Assembly (NCBI RefSeq): GCF_024623785.1
Contig: NZ_JANKBZ010000002.1
Coordinates: 558,001 to 622,000, forward strand
Direction: 5' to 3'
From: Archangium lipolyticum
GTDB taxonomy: Bacteria; Myxococcota; Myxococcia; Myxococcales; Myxococcaceae
DNA: 64,000 bases
Position numbers and translations under genes: made by a program. A model generated the notes under the pieces. It searched no databases. It was not told where the DNA came from and saw nothing but the letters and a program-made list of their open reading frames with translations. Shown piece by piece: positions 46,616 to 55,700 of this stretch. Position 1 is the first letter of the stretch, and each line of letters begins with the position of its first letter.

Positions 46616-47812
46616 ATGAAGAGCGTGTCCAAGACCGAAGAGATCTATTTCCTGTCTGGCAAGCGTACCCCGTTCGGCACCTATGGAGGCGCACTGAAGG
46701 ATCTGAGCGCCACGGAGCTGGCCGTGGAGTCGGCCCGCGCGGCGCTCGCGCAGGCGAAGGTGTCTCCCGAGTCCATCCAGCACGTCATCTACGGCAACGT
46801 GGTGCAGACGAGCGCGGACGCCATCTATCTGCCGCGCCACGTGGGCCTGCGCACGGGCGTGCCGGTACCGGTGCCGGCGCTGGGCGTCAACCGGCTGTGC
46901 GGCTCGGGCTTCCAGGCCTTCGTCACGGCGGCGGAGATGATGCTCACCGAGCAGGCCGACTGCGTGCTGGCCGGTGGCACCGAGTCCATGAGCCAGGCGC
47001 CCCACGTCATCCGTGGCGCCCGCTTCGGCATTCCGCTGGGCAAGGGCGGCATGGAGGACATGCTGTGGAGCGCCCTGACGGACAGCTACACGGGCAACCC
47101 CATGGCCCTCACCGCCGAGCAGCTCGCGGTGGACTACTCGCTCACCCAGGACCAGGTGGACGAGTACGCCGTGCTCACCCAGAAGCGCTTCGCCGCCGCG
47201 CAGGAGTCCGGCCGCCTGGAGCAGGAGATCTCCCCCGTCACGCTGAAGACGAAGAAGGGCGAGACGCAGTTCGCCCGGGACGAGCACAACCGGCCGGACA
47301 CCACGGTGGAGGGCCTGAAGAAGCTGCCCAGGGTCTTCAAGAAGGACGGCGTGGTGCACGCGGGCGCCGCCAGCGGCATCTGCGACGGCGCGGGCTCCAT
47401 GGTGATGGCCACCCGGAGCTTCGTGGAGAAGCACGGCCTCACGCCCATTGCCCGGCTCGTCAACTGGGGCATCTCCGGGTGCGACCCGAAGGTGATGGGC
47501 ATCGGCCCGGCGCCCGCCATCCGCCGGCTGCTCGAGCGCGCCCAGTGCAAGCTGGGGGACGTGGAGCTCTTCGAGGTGAACGAGGCCTTCGCTCCGCAGT
47601 ACCTCGCGGTGGAGAAGGAGCTGGGGCTGCCGCGTGACCGGACCAACGTCAACGGTGGCGCCATCGCCGTGGGCCACCCGCTGGGGGCCTCGGGCGCGCG
47701 CATCACCATGACGCTCGCCTACGAGCTCAAGCGCCGGGGGGCCCGCTACGGCATCGGCTCCGCCTGCATCGGCGGTGGCCAGGGCATCGCGCTGTTGATC
47801 GAGGCGCTCTGA
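46616..47812 (+). CDS. Acetyl-CoA C-acyltransferase (thiolase)
   Basis: 398 residues from ATG 46616. Motifs: VNRLCGSGFQAFVTAAE (acylated Cys), EVNEAFAPQYLAVEKELGLP, GGAIAVGHPLGASGAR (His) and CIGGGQGIALLIE (second Cys). It condenses or cleaves acyl-CoA with acetyl-CoA. Length and motif spacing fit biosynthetic/fatty-acid thiolases of the AtoB/FadA type; chain-length preference cannot be decided. An upstream in-frame ATG at 46550 would add 22 unlike residues. A 73-residue gene follows after 32 bases. Confidence 0.93.
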   Translation: MKSVSKTEEIYFLSGKRTPFGTYGGALKDLSATELAVESARAALAQAKVSPESIQHVIYGNVVQTSADAIYLPRHVGLRTGVPVPVPALGVNRLCGSGFQAFVTAAEMMLTEQADCVLAGGTESMSQAPHVIRGARFGIPLGKGGMEDMLWSALTDSYTGNPMALTAEQLAVDYSLTQDQVDEYAVLTQKRFAAAQESGRLEQEISPVTLKTKKGETQFARDEHNRPDTTVEGLKKLPRVFKKDGVVHAGAASGICDGAGSMVMATRSFVEKHGLTPIARLVNWGISGCDPKVMGIGPAPAIRRLLERAQCKLGDVELFEVNEAFAPQYLAVEKELGLPRDRTNVNGGAIAVGHPLGASGARITMTLAYELKRRGARYGIGSACIGGGQGIALLIEAL

Positions 47813-47844
47813 CCCCCTTTCGGTCTCCAGACGACCAACGGAAC

Positions 47845-48066
47845 ATGACGATGAGCAACGAGCTGGATGCGAAGGCGGCCCGGGAGCGGGCCAAGGCGAT
47901 CGCCGAGCAGCGGCGCGCCGAGCGCCGCAACCGCAAGCGCAAGTGCGTGGTGTGTGGTGTGGAGGAGAGTGACAAGACGCCGCTGGGGGCCCACCCGGAC
48001 GGCATCGGGCCCTCGTGCAAGGACGAGGTCTCCTGCCAGGCCCGCCGCGCCGCGGCCGCGCGCTGA
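47845..48066 (+). CDS. Small Cys4 protein, possible zinc finger
   Basis: 73 residues. The first half is a basic Ala/Arg/Lys-rich helix (AARERAKAIAEQRRAERRNR); the second half has a CVVCGVEESDKTPLGAHPDG stretch and GPSCKDEVSCQ, so four Cys in two pairs that could bind zinc. The basic helix suggests nucleic-acid or ribosome contact. No named family is evident. It is 32 bases downstream of the thiolase and is followed by a hairpin. Confidence 0.65.
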   Translation: MTMSNELDAKAARERAKAIAEQRRAERRNRKRKCVVCGVEESDKTPLGAHPDGIGPSCKDEVSCQARRAAAAR

Positions 48067-48082
48067 GAGCTCCTCGAGGGGA

Positions 48083-48106
48083 GGCCGGAGCGGAGCGTCT
48101 CCGGCC
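48083..48106 (+). terminator. Hairpin after the small Cys4 gene
   Basis: Eight-base-pair stem ggccggag / ctccggcc with an eight-base loop, flanked by gagggg and cccctc that can extend it with a small bulge. It lies 17 bases after the stop. No T run follows, so terminator function is only probable. Confidence 0.45.
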
Positions 48107-48218
48107 CCTCGCCCACCCTGTCGGGTAGGATGGGGTGTTTTCTTGCGGGCAGTTTCCTTGATGGCCGTCAAGACTCGCGGTAAACCTGCGGAATCTCTTC
48201 GGCTACACGAGGGTCGGA

Positions 48219-48416
48219 ATGGGCGTCATCAGCTTCACGGGAGTCAAGGTGTTCTCGACCACGCTCGCGCGCGACCGCGAGAACATGGGGGAGAACATCA
48301 CCAAGTGGCTCAAGGAGAACCAGAACGTCGACGTGGTGGACAAGATCGTCACGCAGTCCTCCGACAAGGAGTTCCACTGCCTGACCATCACCTTGTTCTA
48401 CCGCCATAAGTCCTGA
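48219..48416 (+). CDS. Small hypothetical protein, 65 residues
   Basis: Begins MGVISFTGVKVFSTTLARDR, preceded by GAGGGT; an amphipathic alpha/beta pattern (ENITKWLKENQNVDVVDKIV, then CLTITLFYRHKS) suggests a compact beta-alpha-beta domain of the kind seen in small dodecin-like proteins. One Cys. Codon use matches the neighbours and the interval is bounded by a hairpin on each side, so it is probably a single-gene unit. Function unknown. Confidence 0.6.
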   Translation: MGVISFTGVKVFSTTLARDRENMGENITKWLKENQNVDVVDKIVTQSSDKEFHCLTITLFYRHKS

Positions 48417-48446
48417 GCCGGACACTCCGGTGGCGATGTCGGTTCG

Positions 48447-48482
48447 AGGGCGCTCTCCCCGGGACGGGGATGGGCGCCCTTT
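48447..48482 (+). terminator. Intrinsic terminator after the 65-residue gene
   Basis: Stem agggcgc (48447-48453) / gcgccct (48474-48480) with a GC-rich inner segment able to pair (cccc/gggg) and a short T run (ttt) after it. It ends the small gene's transcript before the rhomboid-like gene. Confidence 0.55.
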
Positions 48483-48581
48483 CCCATTGAGCGCGCTCGG
48501 AAGTGGACGGAAACGGTTGCGAAGCGGGCCGCGTTTCCCCACCTTTGGACGACTCTCGGGTGTTCCGAGCGGAGGAACGTG

Positions 48582-49298
48582 ATGCGACCGATGCGAAGCT
48601 CTGGCGGCGGTAGTGGATTCGGCTTTGCTGGCGTGGAATCCATGGCCGCCAAGCTGGCGATCGGGCTCGTGGTGGGCTCGGTGTTGACCCTGGCGGCGCA
48701 GGCGACGATTGGCAGGCTCCTGGTGCTCTCGCCCCAGGCCGTCTTCCCCGGCCTCCACTTGTGGCAGCCCTTCACCTACGCTTTCGTCGAGACCGAGCCC
48801 TTCGGCATCATCTTCGGCGCCTTCGCCCTGTACTCCATCGGCGGCGGCCTGGAGATGAGCTGGGGCTCGCGCCGCCTGCTGCAGGTGCTGTGGGGTGGCA
48901 CGATGCTGGCCGGAGTCCTCACCGTGCTGGTGGGGCTCTTCGTCCCCGTGGCCGGCGCCTACACCGGAGGTTGGGTGATGGGCACCATGGCCTGGGTGGC
49001 CTACGGCCTGTCCATCGGGCGCGGGCAGGCGAACTTCTGGGGCATCCCCGTCTCCGGCAACGTCCTGGCGGGCATTGGCGCCGGGTTCGTCGTGCTCAAC
49101 GGGCTGCGCTTCGGGTGGGTCAGCCAGCTCCCCGAGCTGTTCGGGCTCGGCATCATCTTCCTCTACGTGCGCGGCGGCAGCCCCCGCCGCCTGTGGCTGC
49201 GCTTCCAGCACTGGCGGCTGCAGCGGCAGATGCAGGGGCGCTCGCGGCACCTGCGCGTCATCTCCAGCGAGCGGCCGAACGACAAGTATTTGAATTAG
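48582..49298 (+). CDS. Rhomboid-fold membrane protein without protease residues
   Basis: 238 residues. The hydrophobic helices and the segment LWQPFTYAFVETEPFGIIFG, then LYSIGGGLEMSWGSRRLLQV, match rhomboid TM1-TM3 with its WR-like loop. Where the catalytic GxSG should be there is GAYTGG (125-130), with Thr and no Ser. The His of the second catalytic helix is not visible either (NVLAGIGAGFVVLNG). It is therefore a rhomboid pseudoprotease, like iRhoms or derlins in fold. ATG 48582 has GGAGG at ideal spacing; GTG 48579 is less likely. The C-terminal 40 residues are basic and cytoplasmic (RLWLRFQHWRLQRQMQ). Confidence 0.7.
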   Translation: MRPMRSSGGGSGFGFAGVESMAAKLAIGLVVGSVLTLAAQATIGRLLVLSPQAVFPGLHLWQPFTYAFVETEPFGIIFGAFALYSIGGGLEMSWGSRRLLQVLWGGTMLAGVLTVLVGLFVPVAGAYTGGWVMGTMAWVAYGLSIGRGQANFWGIPVSGNVLAGIGAGFVVLNGLRFGWVSQLPELFGLGIIFLYVRGGSPRRLWLRFQHWRLQRQMQGRSRHLRVISSERPNDKYLN

Positions 49299-49318
49299 TC
49301 CCGCGAGCGGCGGGGAGC

Positions 49319-50959
49319 TCAGTTGGGGTGCTCGAGCTCTCCGTACTGCTTCAGCTTGCGGTAGAGCGTGGCGACGCCGATGGCGAGCTGCTCCGCCGTC
49401 CGCGCCCGGTTCCCTCCGTTCCGGGCCAGCACCGCGAGGATGTACTCGCGCTCCATCTCCTCGAGCGTCCGCGGTGATTCTCCCGGCAGCAGGCTCGGCG
49501 GCGCCGCGCGCACCTCCTCCGGGAGATCGTCCTTCTCCACCCGCGAGCCCTCGCACAGCGCCACCGCGCGCTCGAGCGCGTTGCTCAGCTCGCGCACGTT
49601 GCCCGGCCACGAGTAGCGCAGGAGCTGGTCCGCCGCTTCCGGCGACAGCCCCGTCACCCTCCGTCCCAGCCGCTCCGTCGCCTCCGCCAGCAGCATCCTC
49701 GCCAGCGGGAGGATGTCGTCGCGCCGCTCGCGCAGGGGCGGCACCCGCAGCTCGATGACGCGCAGGCGGTAGTAGAGGTCCTGCCGGAAGCGGCCCGCGA
49801 TCACCTCCGCCGCGAGGTTGCGGTTGGTGGCCGCCACCACGCGCACGTCCACCTTGCGGCTCTGGTTCTCTCCCACGCGCCGCACCTCCTTCTCCTGCAG
49901 CGCGCGCAGCAGCTTGGCTTGCATCGCCGGCGGCACCTCGCCCACCTCGTCCAGGAAGAGCGTGCCCCCGTGCGCCGCCTCGAAGAGGCCCGGCCGGTCG
50001 TGCGTGGCCCCGGTGAAGGCCCCCTTCGTGTGGCCGAACAGCTCGCTCTCCAGGAGGCTCTCCGTCACCGCCGCGCAGTTCACCGCCACGAAGGCCTTGT
50101 GCGCCCGGCCCGACTCCTCGTGGATGAGCCGGGCGATGCGTTCCTTGCCCACGCCGCTCTCGCCGGTGATGAGCACCGTGGAGTCCACCTTCGCCGCCCG
50201 GCGCGCCAGGTTCAGCACCTGCTGCATGGCCTCGGTGCGCGCCAGCATTCCCGCCGGATCCTCCGGCACGCCCGACACCCGCGCCAGTGTCTGGCGCTTC
50301 GCCCGCAGCTTGCGCTCGGCCTGCTTGAGCGCCTCCGTCACCTGCGCCAGCGCTCCCTCCATGCACTGCGTCTCGTAGAAGCGCAGCGCCTCCTTGCACT
50401 CGGCGCTCCACTCCTCCTCCGGCTTGCCGATGACCTGGCAGACGGGGTCTCCCTTGCCCACGCAGCGCGTCTCGAGGCAGTACACCGGCTTGCCGTTGCA
50501 GTAGCTCATGTAGCCGCTGGCGAAGCCCGTCAGCGCCCAGCACACCGGCTCCTCCGCCTTGCCCAGGTGCAGCAGGTGCTGCTGCGCCTCGTACGAGTCG
50601 TGCCACAGCGCCTCCGCGAACGGCTCCGGGCCGTCCTCCGCGCCGCGCTCCACCCGCTCCATCACCACCTGCCCCTGTAGCGCGTGCAGCCGCCCTCCCG
50701 CACGGCGCCACTGCGACTCGTCCTCCCAGGGGAAGGCCGTCTTCATCGTCTCCGCCGTCCGCCAGCCATGCGCGAAGCCCAGCCGCGTGAGCATGCCCCG
50801 CGCCGCCGTCATCCCCACCGTGGAGATGAGCTCCTTGCGCAGCAGCCCCAGCACCACTGGATCCAACAGCAGCACCCGCTGGCCCGCGAAGTGGATGAGT
50901 CCCCCCTGGGGGTCGAAGCTCAGCAGCTCCCTCAGGTCCAGCTCCATTCTCGTCGCCAC
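49319..50959 (-). CDS. Sigma-54-dependent activator with XylR/DmpR-like aromatic-sensor domain
   Basis: 546 residues. Residues about 5-180 form the XylR-N/V4R sensor: Trp119 and His92 correspond to the phenol-contacting residues of MopR/DmpR, and the zinc-site pattern Cys140-Glu163-Cys166-Cys174 has the MopR spacing (23, 3, 8). A linker leads to the AAA+ domain with Walker A GESGVGKE (266-273), GAFTGA (313-318, sigma-54 contact) and R-finger region, then a Fis-type helix-turn-helix ([20 protein letters not shown]). It should activate sigma-54 promoters in response to an aromatic ligand. GTG start with AGGAAGG upstream; ATG 50947 is an alternative. Divergent from the dioxygenase. Confidence 0.9.
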   Translation of the reverse strand: MATRMELDLRELLSFDPQGGLIHFAGQRVLLLDPVVLGLLRKELISTVGMTAARGMLTRLGFAHGWRTAETMKTAFPWEDESQWRRAGGRLHALQGQVVMERVERGAEDGPEPFAEALWHDSYEAQQHLLHLGKAEEPVCWALTGFASGYMSYCNGKPVYCLETRCVGKGDPVCQVIGKPEEEWSAECKEALRFYETQCMEGALAQVTEALKQAERKLRAKRQTLARVSGVPEDPAGMLARTEAMQQVLNLARRAAKVDSTVLITGESGVGKERIARLIHEESGRAHKAFVAVNCAAVTESLLESELFGHTKGAFTGATHDRPGLFEAAHGGTLFLDEVGEVPPAMQAKLLRALQEKEVRRVGENQSRKVDVRVVAATNRNLAAEVIAGRFRQDLYYRLRVIELRVPPLRERRDDILPLARMLLAEATERLGRRVTGLSPEAADQLLRYSWPGNVRELSNALERAVALCEGSRVEKDDLPEEVRAAPPSLLPGESPRTLEEMEREYILAVLARNGGNRARTAEQLAIGVATLYRKLKQYGELEHPN

Positions 50960-51066
50960 GGCGCCTTCCTCTCAGGATGATGCTCTTCTCTATCGTTTTG
51001 AGAGTGCCAATGCGAGCCGAATGGGAGAGGCTGAGGAAATTCAAGGGCTTGGCGGGTTGACTTTCC

Positions 51067-51082
51067 TGGCCCGGGGGTTGCT
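51067..51082 (+). promoter_or_regulatory. Sigma-54 (-24/-12) promoter for the dioxygenase
   Basis: The sequence tggcccgggggttgct matches the consensus TGGCAC-N5-TTGC(A/T) with a single mismatch, and GG/GC are 12 bases apart as required. Transcription would start near 51093, only about six bases before the ATG at 51099, so the message would be almost leaderless. The divergent activator gene supports this call. Confidence 0.8.
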
Positions 51083-51098
51083 ATGAAGTCCCCGCGAG

Positions 51099-51965
51099 AT
51101 GAGCTCGGACCTGAATCGACGCGAGGTGTTGCAGGGAGCGGCGGCCGCCGGCGTGGCGGGCGCGCTGGGGAGCACCAAGGGGACGGCGGTGGCTCCGGCG
51201 CTCTTCGTGTCCCACGGCTCGCCCATGGTGGCGCTGGAGACGGACGCGTTCCCCCAGGCGATGAAGGCCTTCGGCGAGAGCGTGGCACCGCGAGCGCTGG
51301 TGGTGGTGTCCGCGCACTGGGAGACGCCGGGCGGGGTGCGCGTCACCGCCTCCGAGGCCCCTCCGCTCATCTATGACTTCGGCGGCTTTCCGGAGCCGCT
51401 CTATCAATTGAAGTATCCGAGCCCCGGAGCGCCCGAGCTGGCGCGCGACATCGTGGCGCGGCTGGGCGCGGCGGGGCTTCCGGCCACGGCGGATGCCAGC
51501 CGCGGGCTGGACCATGGCACGTGGATACCGCTGCGGCTGGCCTTTCCGGCGGCGCGCACACCGGTGGTGCAGGTGTCTTTGCCCTGGGGTGCATCCGCGG
51601 CGGACGTGGCGAAGATGGGCGAGGCGCTGCGCCCGCTGCGCGCCGAGGGCGTGCTCCTCATGGGCAGCGGTGGCATCACCCACAATCTGCGCCGGTTGGC
51701 CTGGCAGGATAAATCCGCACCCGCTGCATCCTGGGCGGGCGAGTTCGATGCGTGGGTGGGCGAGCGTCTCGCGGCCCGCGACTTCGCTGGGATACAGTCG
51801 TGGACGAGCGCACCGCATGCGCGGCTCGCGCATCCCAGTGCCGAACATTTCCTACCGATCTTCTTCGCCCTCGGTGCGGCCCTCCCCGAGGAGCGCGTCA
51901 CCCCCGTCTTCGAGGGCTTCCATTACTCGAGTCTGTCCATGCGCAGCTTCGTGCTGCGTGGATGA
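51099..51965 (+). CDS. DODA-type extradiol ring-opening dioxygenase (LigB-like)
   Basis: 288 residues. A twin-arginine-like start (NRREVLQGAAAAGVAGALGS) suggests export by Tat. The enzyme core has FVSHGSPMVALE, VSAHWETPGG, DHGTWIPLRLAFP and MGSGGITHNLRR, the class III 4,5-DOPA/YgiD family pattern with its metal-binding histidines. It would open catechol-like rings with O2. The ATG is 17 bases after a sigma-54 promoter and opposite a phenol-sensor-like activator, so aromatic-induced expression is likely. YceI follows after 39 bases and may be co-transcribed. Confidence 0.88.
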   Translation: MSSDLNRREVLQGAAAAGVAGALGSTKGTAVAPALFVSHGSPMVALETDAFPQAMKAFGESVAPRALVVVSAHWETPGGVRVTASEAPPLIYDFGGFPEPLYQLKYPSPGAPELARDIVARLGAAGLPATADASRGLDHGTWIPLRLAFPAARTPVVQVSLPWGASAADVAKMGEALRPLRAEGVLLMGSGGITHNLRRLAWQDKSAPAASWAGEFDAWVGERLAARDFAGIQSWTSAPHARLAHPSAEHFLPIFFALGAALPEERVTPVFEGFHYSSLSMRSFVLRG

Positions 51966-52004
51966 AACCCCCGTCGTTCGCAGTCCCAACTGGAGAGAAA
52001 CACC

Positions 52005-52661
52005 ATGAAGCTGTCCCTCAAGCCCGCCGTTGCCGCTCTCGTGCTCGCCGCCCCTTCCCTCGCGTTCGCCGCCGAGTATGAGATCGACCCGGGCCACTCG
52101 AGCGCCCAGTTCTCCGTGAAGCACATGATGGTGTCGAACGTGCGTGGCTCCTTCGCGAAGGTGACCGGCAAGGCCAACATCGACGAGAAGGACATCACCA
52201 AGTCGACCGTGGAGGCCACCATCGACGCCTCCACCATCAACACCAACGAGCCCAAGCGCGACGAGCACCTGCGCAACGCGGACTTCTTCGACACCGCGAA
52301 GTACCCCACCATCACCTTCAAGTCGACGAAGGTGGAGAAGGCCGGTGAGAACCTGAAGGTGTCCGGCAACCTCACCATGCACGGCGTGACCAAGCCGGTG
52401 GTGCTGGACGTGGAGGGCTTCACCACCGAGTCGAAGGATCCCTGGGGCAACATCAAGCGCGGCGGCGTGGCCACCACGAAGATCAACCGCAAGGACTTCG
52501 GCCTGACCTACAACAGCGTCCTCGAGACCGGCGGCGTGGCGGTGGGCGAGGAGGTCGCCATCACCATCGACGTGGAGCTGAACAAGAAGAAGGACGCGGC
52601 TCCGGCGGCGGCGGCTCCCGCCAAGGCGGCCCCGGCCAAGTCGGCCAAGGACTCCAAGTAG
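52005..52661 (+). CDS. YceI-family periplasmic protein
   Basis: 218 residues. A Sec signal (VAALVLAAPSLAFAA) precedes EYEIDPGHSSAQFSVKHMMV, KSTVEATIDASTINTNEPKR and RNADFFDTAKYPTITFKST, the YceI beta-barrel that binds polyisoprenoid-type lipids. An Ala/Lys-rich tail (KKKDAAPAAAAPAKAAPAK) extends the usual length by about 25 residues. It lies 39 bases after the dioxygenase and before a strong terminator. A periplasmic lipid-binding role is known for the family; the local role is inferred. Confidence 0.88.
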   Translation: MKLSLKPAVAALVLAAPSLAFAAEYEIDPGHSSAQFSVKHMMVSNVRGSFAKVTGKANIDEKDITKSTVEATIDASTINTNEPKRDEHLRNADFFDTAKYPTITFKSTKVEKAGENLKVSGNLTMHGVTKPVVLDVEGFTTESKDPWGNIKRGGVATTKINRKDFGLTYNSVLETGGVAVGEEVAITIDVELNKKKDAAPAAAAPAKAAPAKSAKDSK

Positions 52662-52690
52662 TCCTTCAAGCAGGGTAGGGCGGTTGCCCG

Positions 52691-52725
52691 GAGGGGCCTC
52701 GGTGACGAGGCCCCTCTTTCATTTT
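52691..52725. terminator. Strong intrinsic terminator after YceI
   Basis: Eleven-base-pair stem gaggggcctcg / cgaggcccctc with a gtga loop, followed on the plus strand by tttcatttt. It separates the YceI gene from the convergent repeat-protein gene. Confidence 0.85.
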
Positions 52726-52736
52726 CGGGGGGCGGC

Positions 52737-55700
52737 TCAGCCCTCGGCGACGGCCTGCACGCTCGCGCGGTAGATGAAGATGCGCGAGGTGTTGGTGCGC
52801 GTGTCGGCGGGGATGACGAAGAAGCCCTGACCGGTGCCCTTGTAGTCGTGGGAGAAGCCGGCCACCTGGCGTCCGTCGGTGAAGGTGACGCGGATCTTCT
52901 GTCCGTCCGGCTGCGGCGGACGGCTGCCGGTGGCGAGCATGAAGAAGATGGCCTTCACGCGGGTGACGGGGATCCGCTCGGGAGCGAAGCCGGTCTGCTG
53001 CTCGAGCGGGATGACCTCGTCGAGCAGGTCCACGTCGCGGATGGCGCCGCGCTTCACCTGGCCCTCCACGGTGTGGATGATGACGCGGTGCTCGCCGTCG
53101 ATGAACGCGTTGACGGGGGCGATGACGGCCGAGGCGGACGGAGTGGCCGACACGGCCGGTATGGATTGGAGCGTGGCACGCGGAGGCGGTGCGCCGGGCA
53201 CGAGCACCGGAGCCGCGACCGCGGAGGGCTTCGCGGGAGCCTTCGGAGCCATCGCGGGAGCCGGAGGCGGCACGGGAGCCACCGGGGCCCTGGCCACGGG
53301 AGCCGGAGGCGGCACGGCCATCGCGGGCGGTTGCTCCACGATGTCCTCCGAGAGGTCGATCTCCGGCATCTCGGGCTCGGCCTCCATGATGGGCAGGTCG
53401 GCCTCGGGCGCCGCCAGATCGATCACCGGCATCTCGGGCTCGGCCTCCATGATGGGCAGGTCGGGCTCGGGGGCGGGCGGAGGCGTCGCCATCACCGGCA
53501 TCTCGGGCTCGGCCTCCATGATGGGCAGGTCGGCCTCGGGGGCGGGCGCGTAGCTGGCCGTCTCCTCGACAGCCGTGGCGAGGCTGTCTCCCTGGCCCCA
53601 GGCGGGTGCCTGCTCCTGGCCGGACCAGTGGGCCTGCGGATCCGCCGATTCGTCCGCGGACCAGGAGCCACTCGTGCCGAACATGGACGCGTCACCGCCA
53701 GGGCTCATGGGCGCGGCGTCGTGGGCGGTCGCACCCCACTCACCCTGGCTCTCGGCCTGCTGCGTGTTCCATCCCGCCGCATCCGTGGCGGGCGCGCTCC
53801 AGGCCGTCTCCGCGGGCGCGCTGGCCCACTCGCCCTGGGGCGAGGTCTCGCCACCCTGAGCGGACCACTCGGGCGACGCGGCCGGAGCCGCGGACGACTC
53901 CGGCGTCCCCCACTCGGGCTGGACCTCCTCGACGGGCGAGCCCCACTCGGTCTGGGCCTCGACCGGAGCGTTCCAGTCGGGCTGCGGCTGCTCGGCGGCA
54001 GCGGCGTTCCAATCCTGCGTGGCGCCACCTGCGGCCCACTCGGGCTGGGGCTCGGCGACAGGCTGGGGCTCGGAGGTTGCCCACTCGGGCTGGGCCTCCA
54101 TGAGGGGCTGCTCCTCGGCAGGCGTGGCCCACTCGGGCTGAGCCTCCATGAGGGGCTGCTCCTCGGCGGGCGTAGCCCACTCGGGCTGAGCCTCCATGAG
54201 GGGCTGCTCCTCGGCGGGCGCGGCCCACTCGGGCTGAGCCTCCATGAGAGGCTGCTCCTCGACAGGAGCGGCCCACTGGGGCTGAGCCTCGGCGACAGGC
54301 TGGGGCTCGGAGGTGGCCCACTCAGGCTGGGCCTCCATGAGGGGCTGCTCCTCGACAGGCGTGGCCCACTCGGGCTGAGCCTCGGCGACAGGCTGGGGCT
54401 CGGAGGTGGCCCACTCAGGCTGGGCCTCCATGAGCGGCTGCTCTTCGACAGGCGTGGCCCACTCGGGCTGAGCCTCGGCGACAGGCTGGGGCTCGGAGGT
54501 GGCCCACTCAGGCTGAGCCTCCATGAGCGGCTGCTCCTCGGCGGGCGCAGACCACTCGGGCTGGGGCTCGGCCGTGGCGGAGGGCTCGGAGGTGGCCCAC
54601 TCAGGCTGAGCCTCCATGAGCGGCTGCTCCTCGGCGGGCGCAGACCACTCGGGCTGGGGCTCGGCCGTGGCGGAGGGCTCGGAGGTGGCCCATTCGGGCT
54701 GAGCCTCCATGAGCGGCTGCTCCTCGGTGGGAGTGGCCCACTCGGGCTGGGGCTCGGCCGTGGCGGAGGTCTCGGCGGTGGCCCACTCTGCCTGCACCTC
54801 GATGGGCGCCTGCTCCTCGGCGGGCGTGGCCCACTCAGGCTGGGGCTCGGCCGCGGCGGAGGGCTCGGAGGTGGCCCACTCGGGCTGGGCCTCCATGAGC
54901 GGCTGCTCCTCGACAGGAGCAGACCATTCAGGCTGGACCTCGGCGGTGGGCTGGGGCTCGGAGGTGGCCCACTCGGGCTGGGCCTCCATGAGGGGCTGCT
55001 CCTCGACGGGAGTGGCCCACTCGGGCTGGGGCTCGGAGGTGGCCCACTCGGCCTGCACCTCGATGGGAGCCTGCTCCTCGGCGGGAGTGGCCCACTCGGG
55101 CTGTGCCTCGGCGACGGGCTGGGACTCGGAGGTAGCCCACTCTGCCTGCACCTCGATGGGGGCCTGCTCCTCCATGGGAGCGGACCACTCAGACTGGGGC
55201 TCGGTGGCGGAGGGCTCGGAGGTGGCCCACTCGGCCTGCACCTCGATGGGGGCCTGCTCCTCCATGGGAGCGGACCACTCGGGCTGGGGCTCGGCGGTGG
55301 CTTCGGCGGTGGACCACTCGCCCTGCACCTCGATGGGCGCCTGCTCCTCGGCGGGCGTGGCCCACTCGGGCTGTGCCTCGATCGACGGCAGCTCGCCGCT
55401 CTCGCTCAAAGGTGTGCCGTATGCCGTGGTGTCCTCGGGCTGAGGCTCGGCGCTCTCTCCGGCACCCTCGCTCCCCGGCTGATGGCCCCAGGTGGAGCTG
55501 GCCGCCGCGAACTCCGGCGTGCTCATGTACTCCGCCGCGCTCTCCAGCTGGAGCCCCGTTCCGGTGCCCTCACCCTCGGCCGTGCTCCAGCTCGCGCTGG
55601 CCTCCGTCGCCTCGAGCGGCACGGCCTCGTCCGTCACGCCCGTGCCGGCCGCGTCCGCGTGACCCAGGAACTCGTTCGTGTTCGCGAGCGGCACGGGATC

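Noticed and set aside
48430-48480. A tRNA-like ggttcgag T-loop sequence
   Set aside because: No acceptor or anticodon stem can be formed around it; it is part of a terminator region.
54020-55385. Regular repeats resembling a CRISPR array
   Set aside because: Repeats are in frame, degenerate, without unique spacers, and encode the QPEWA motif of a protein.
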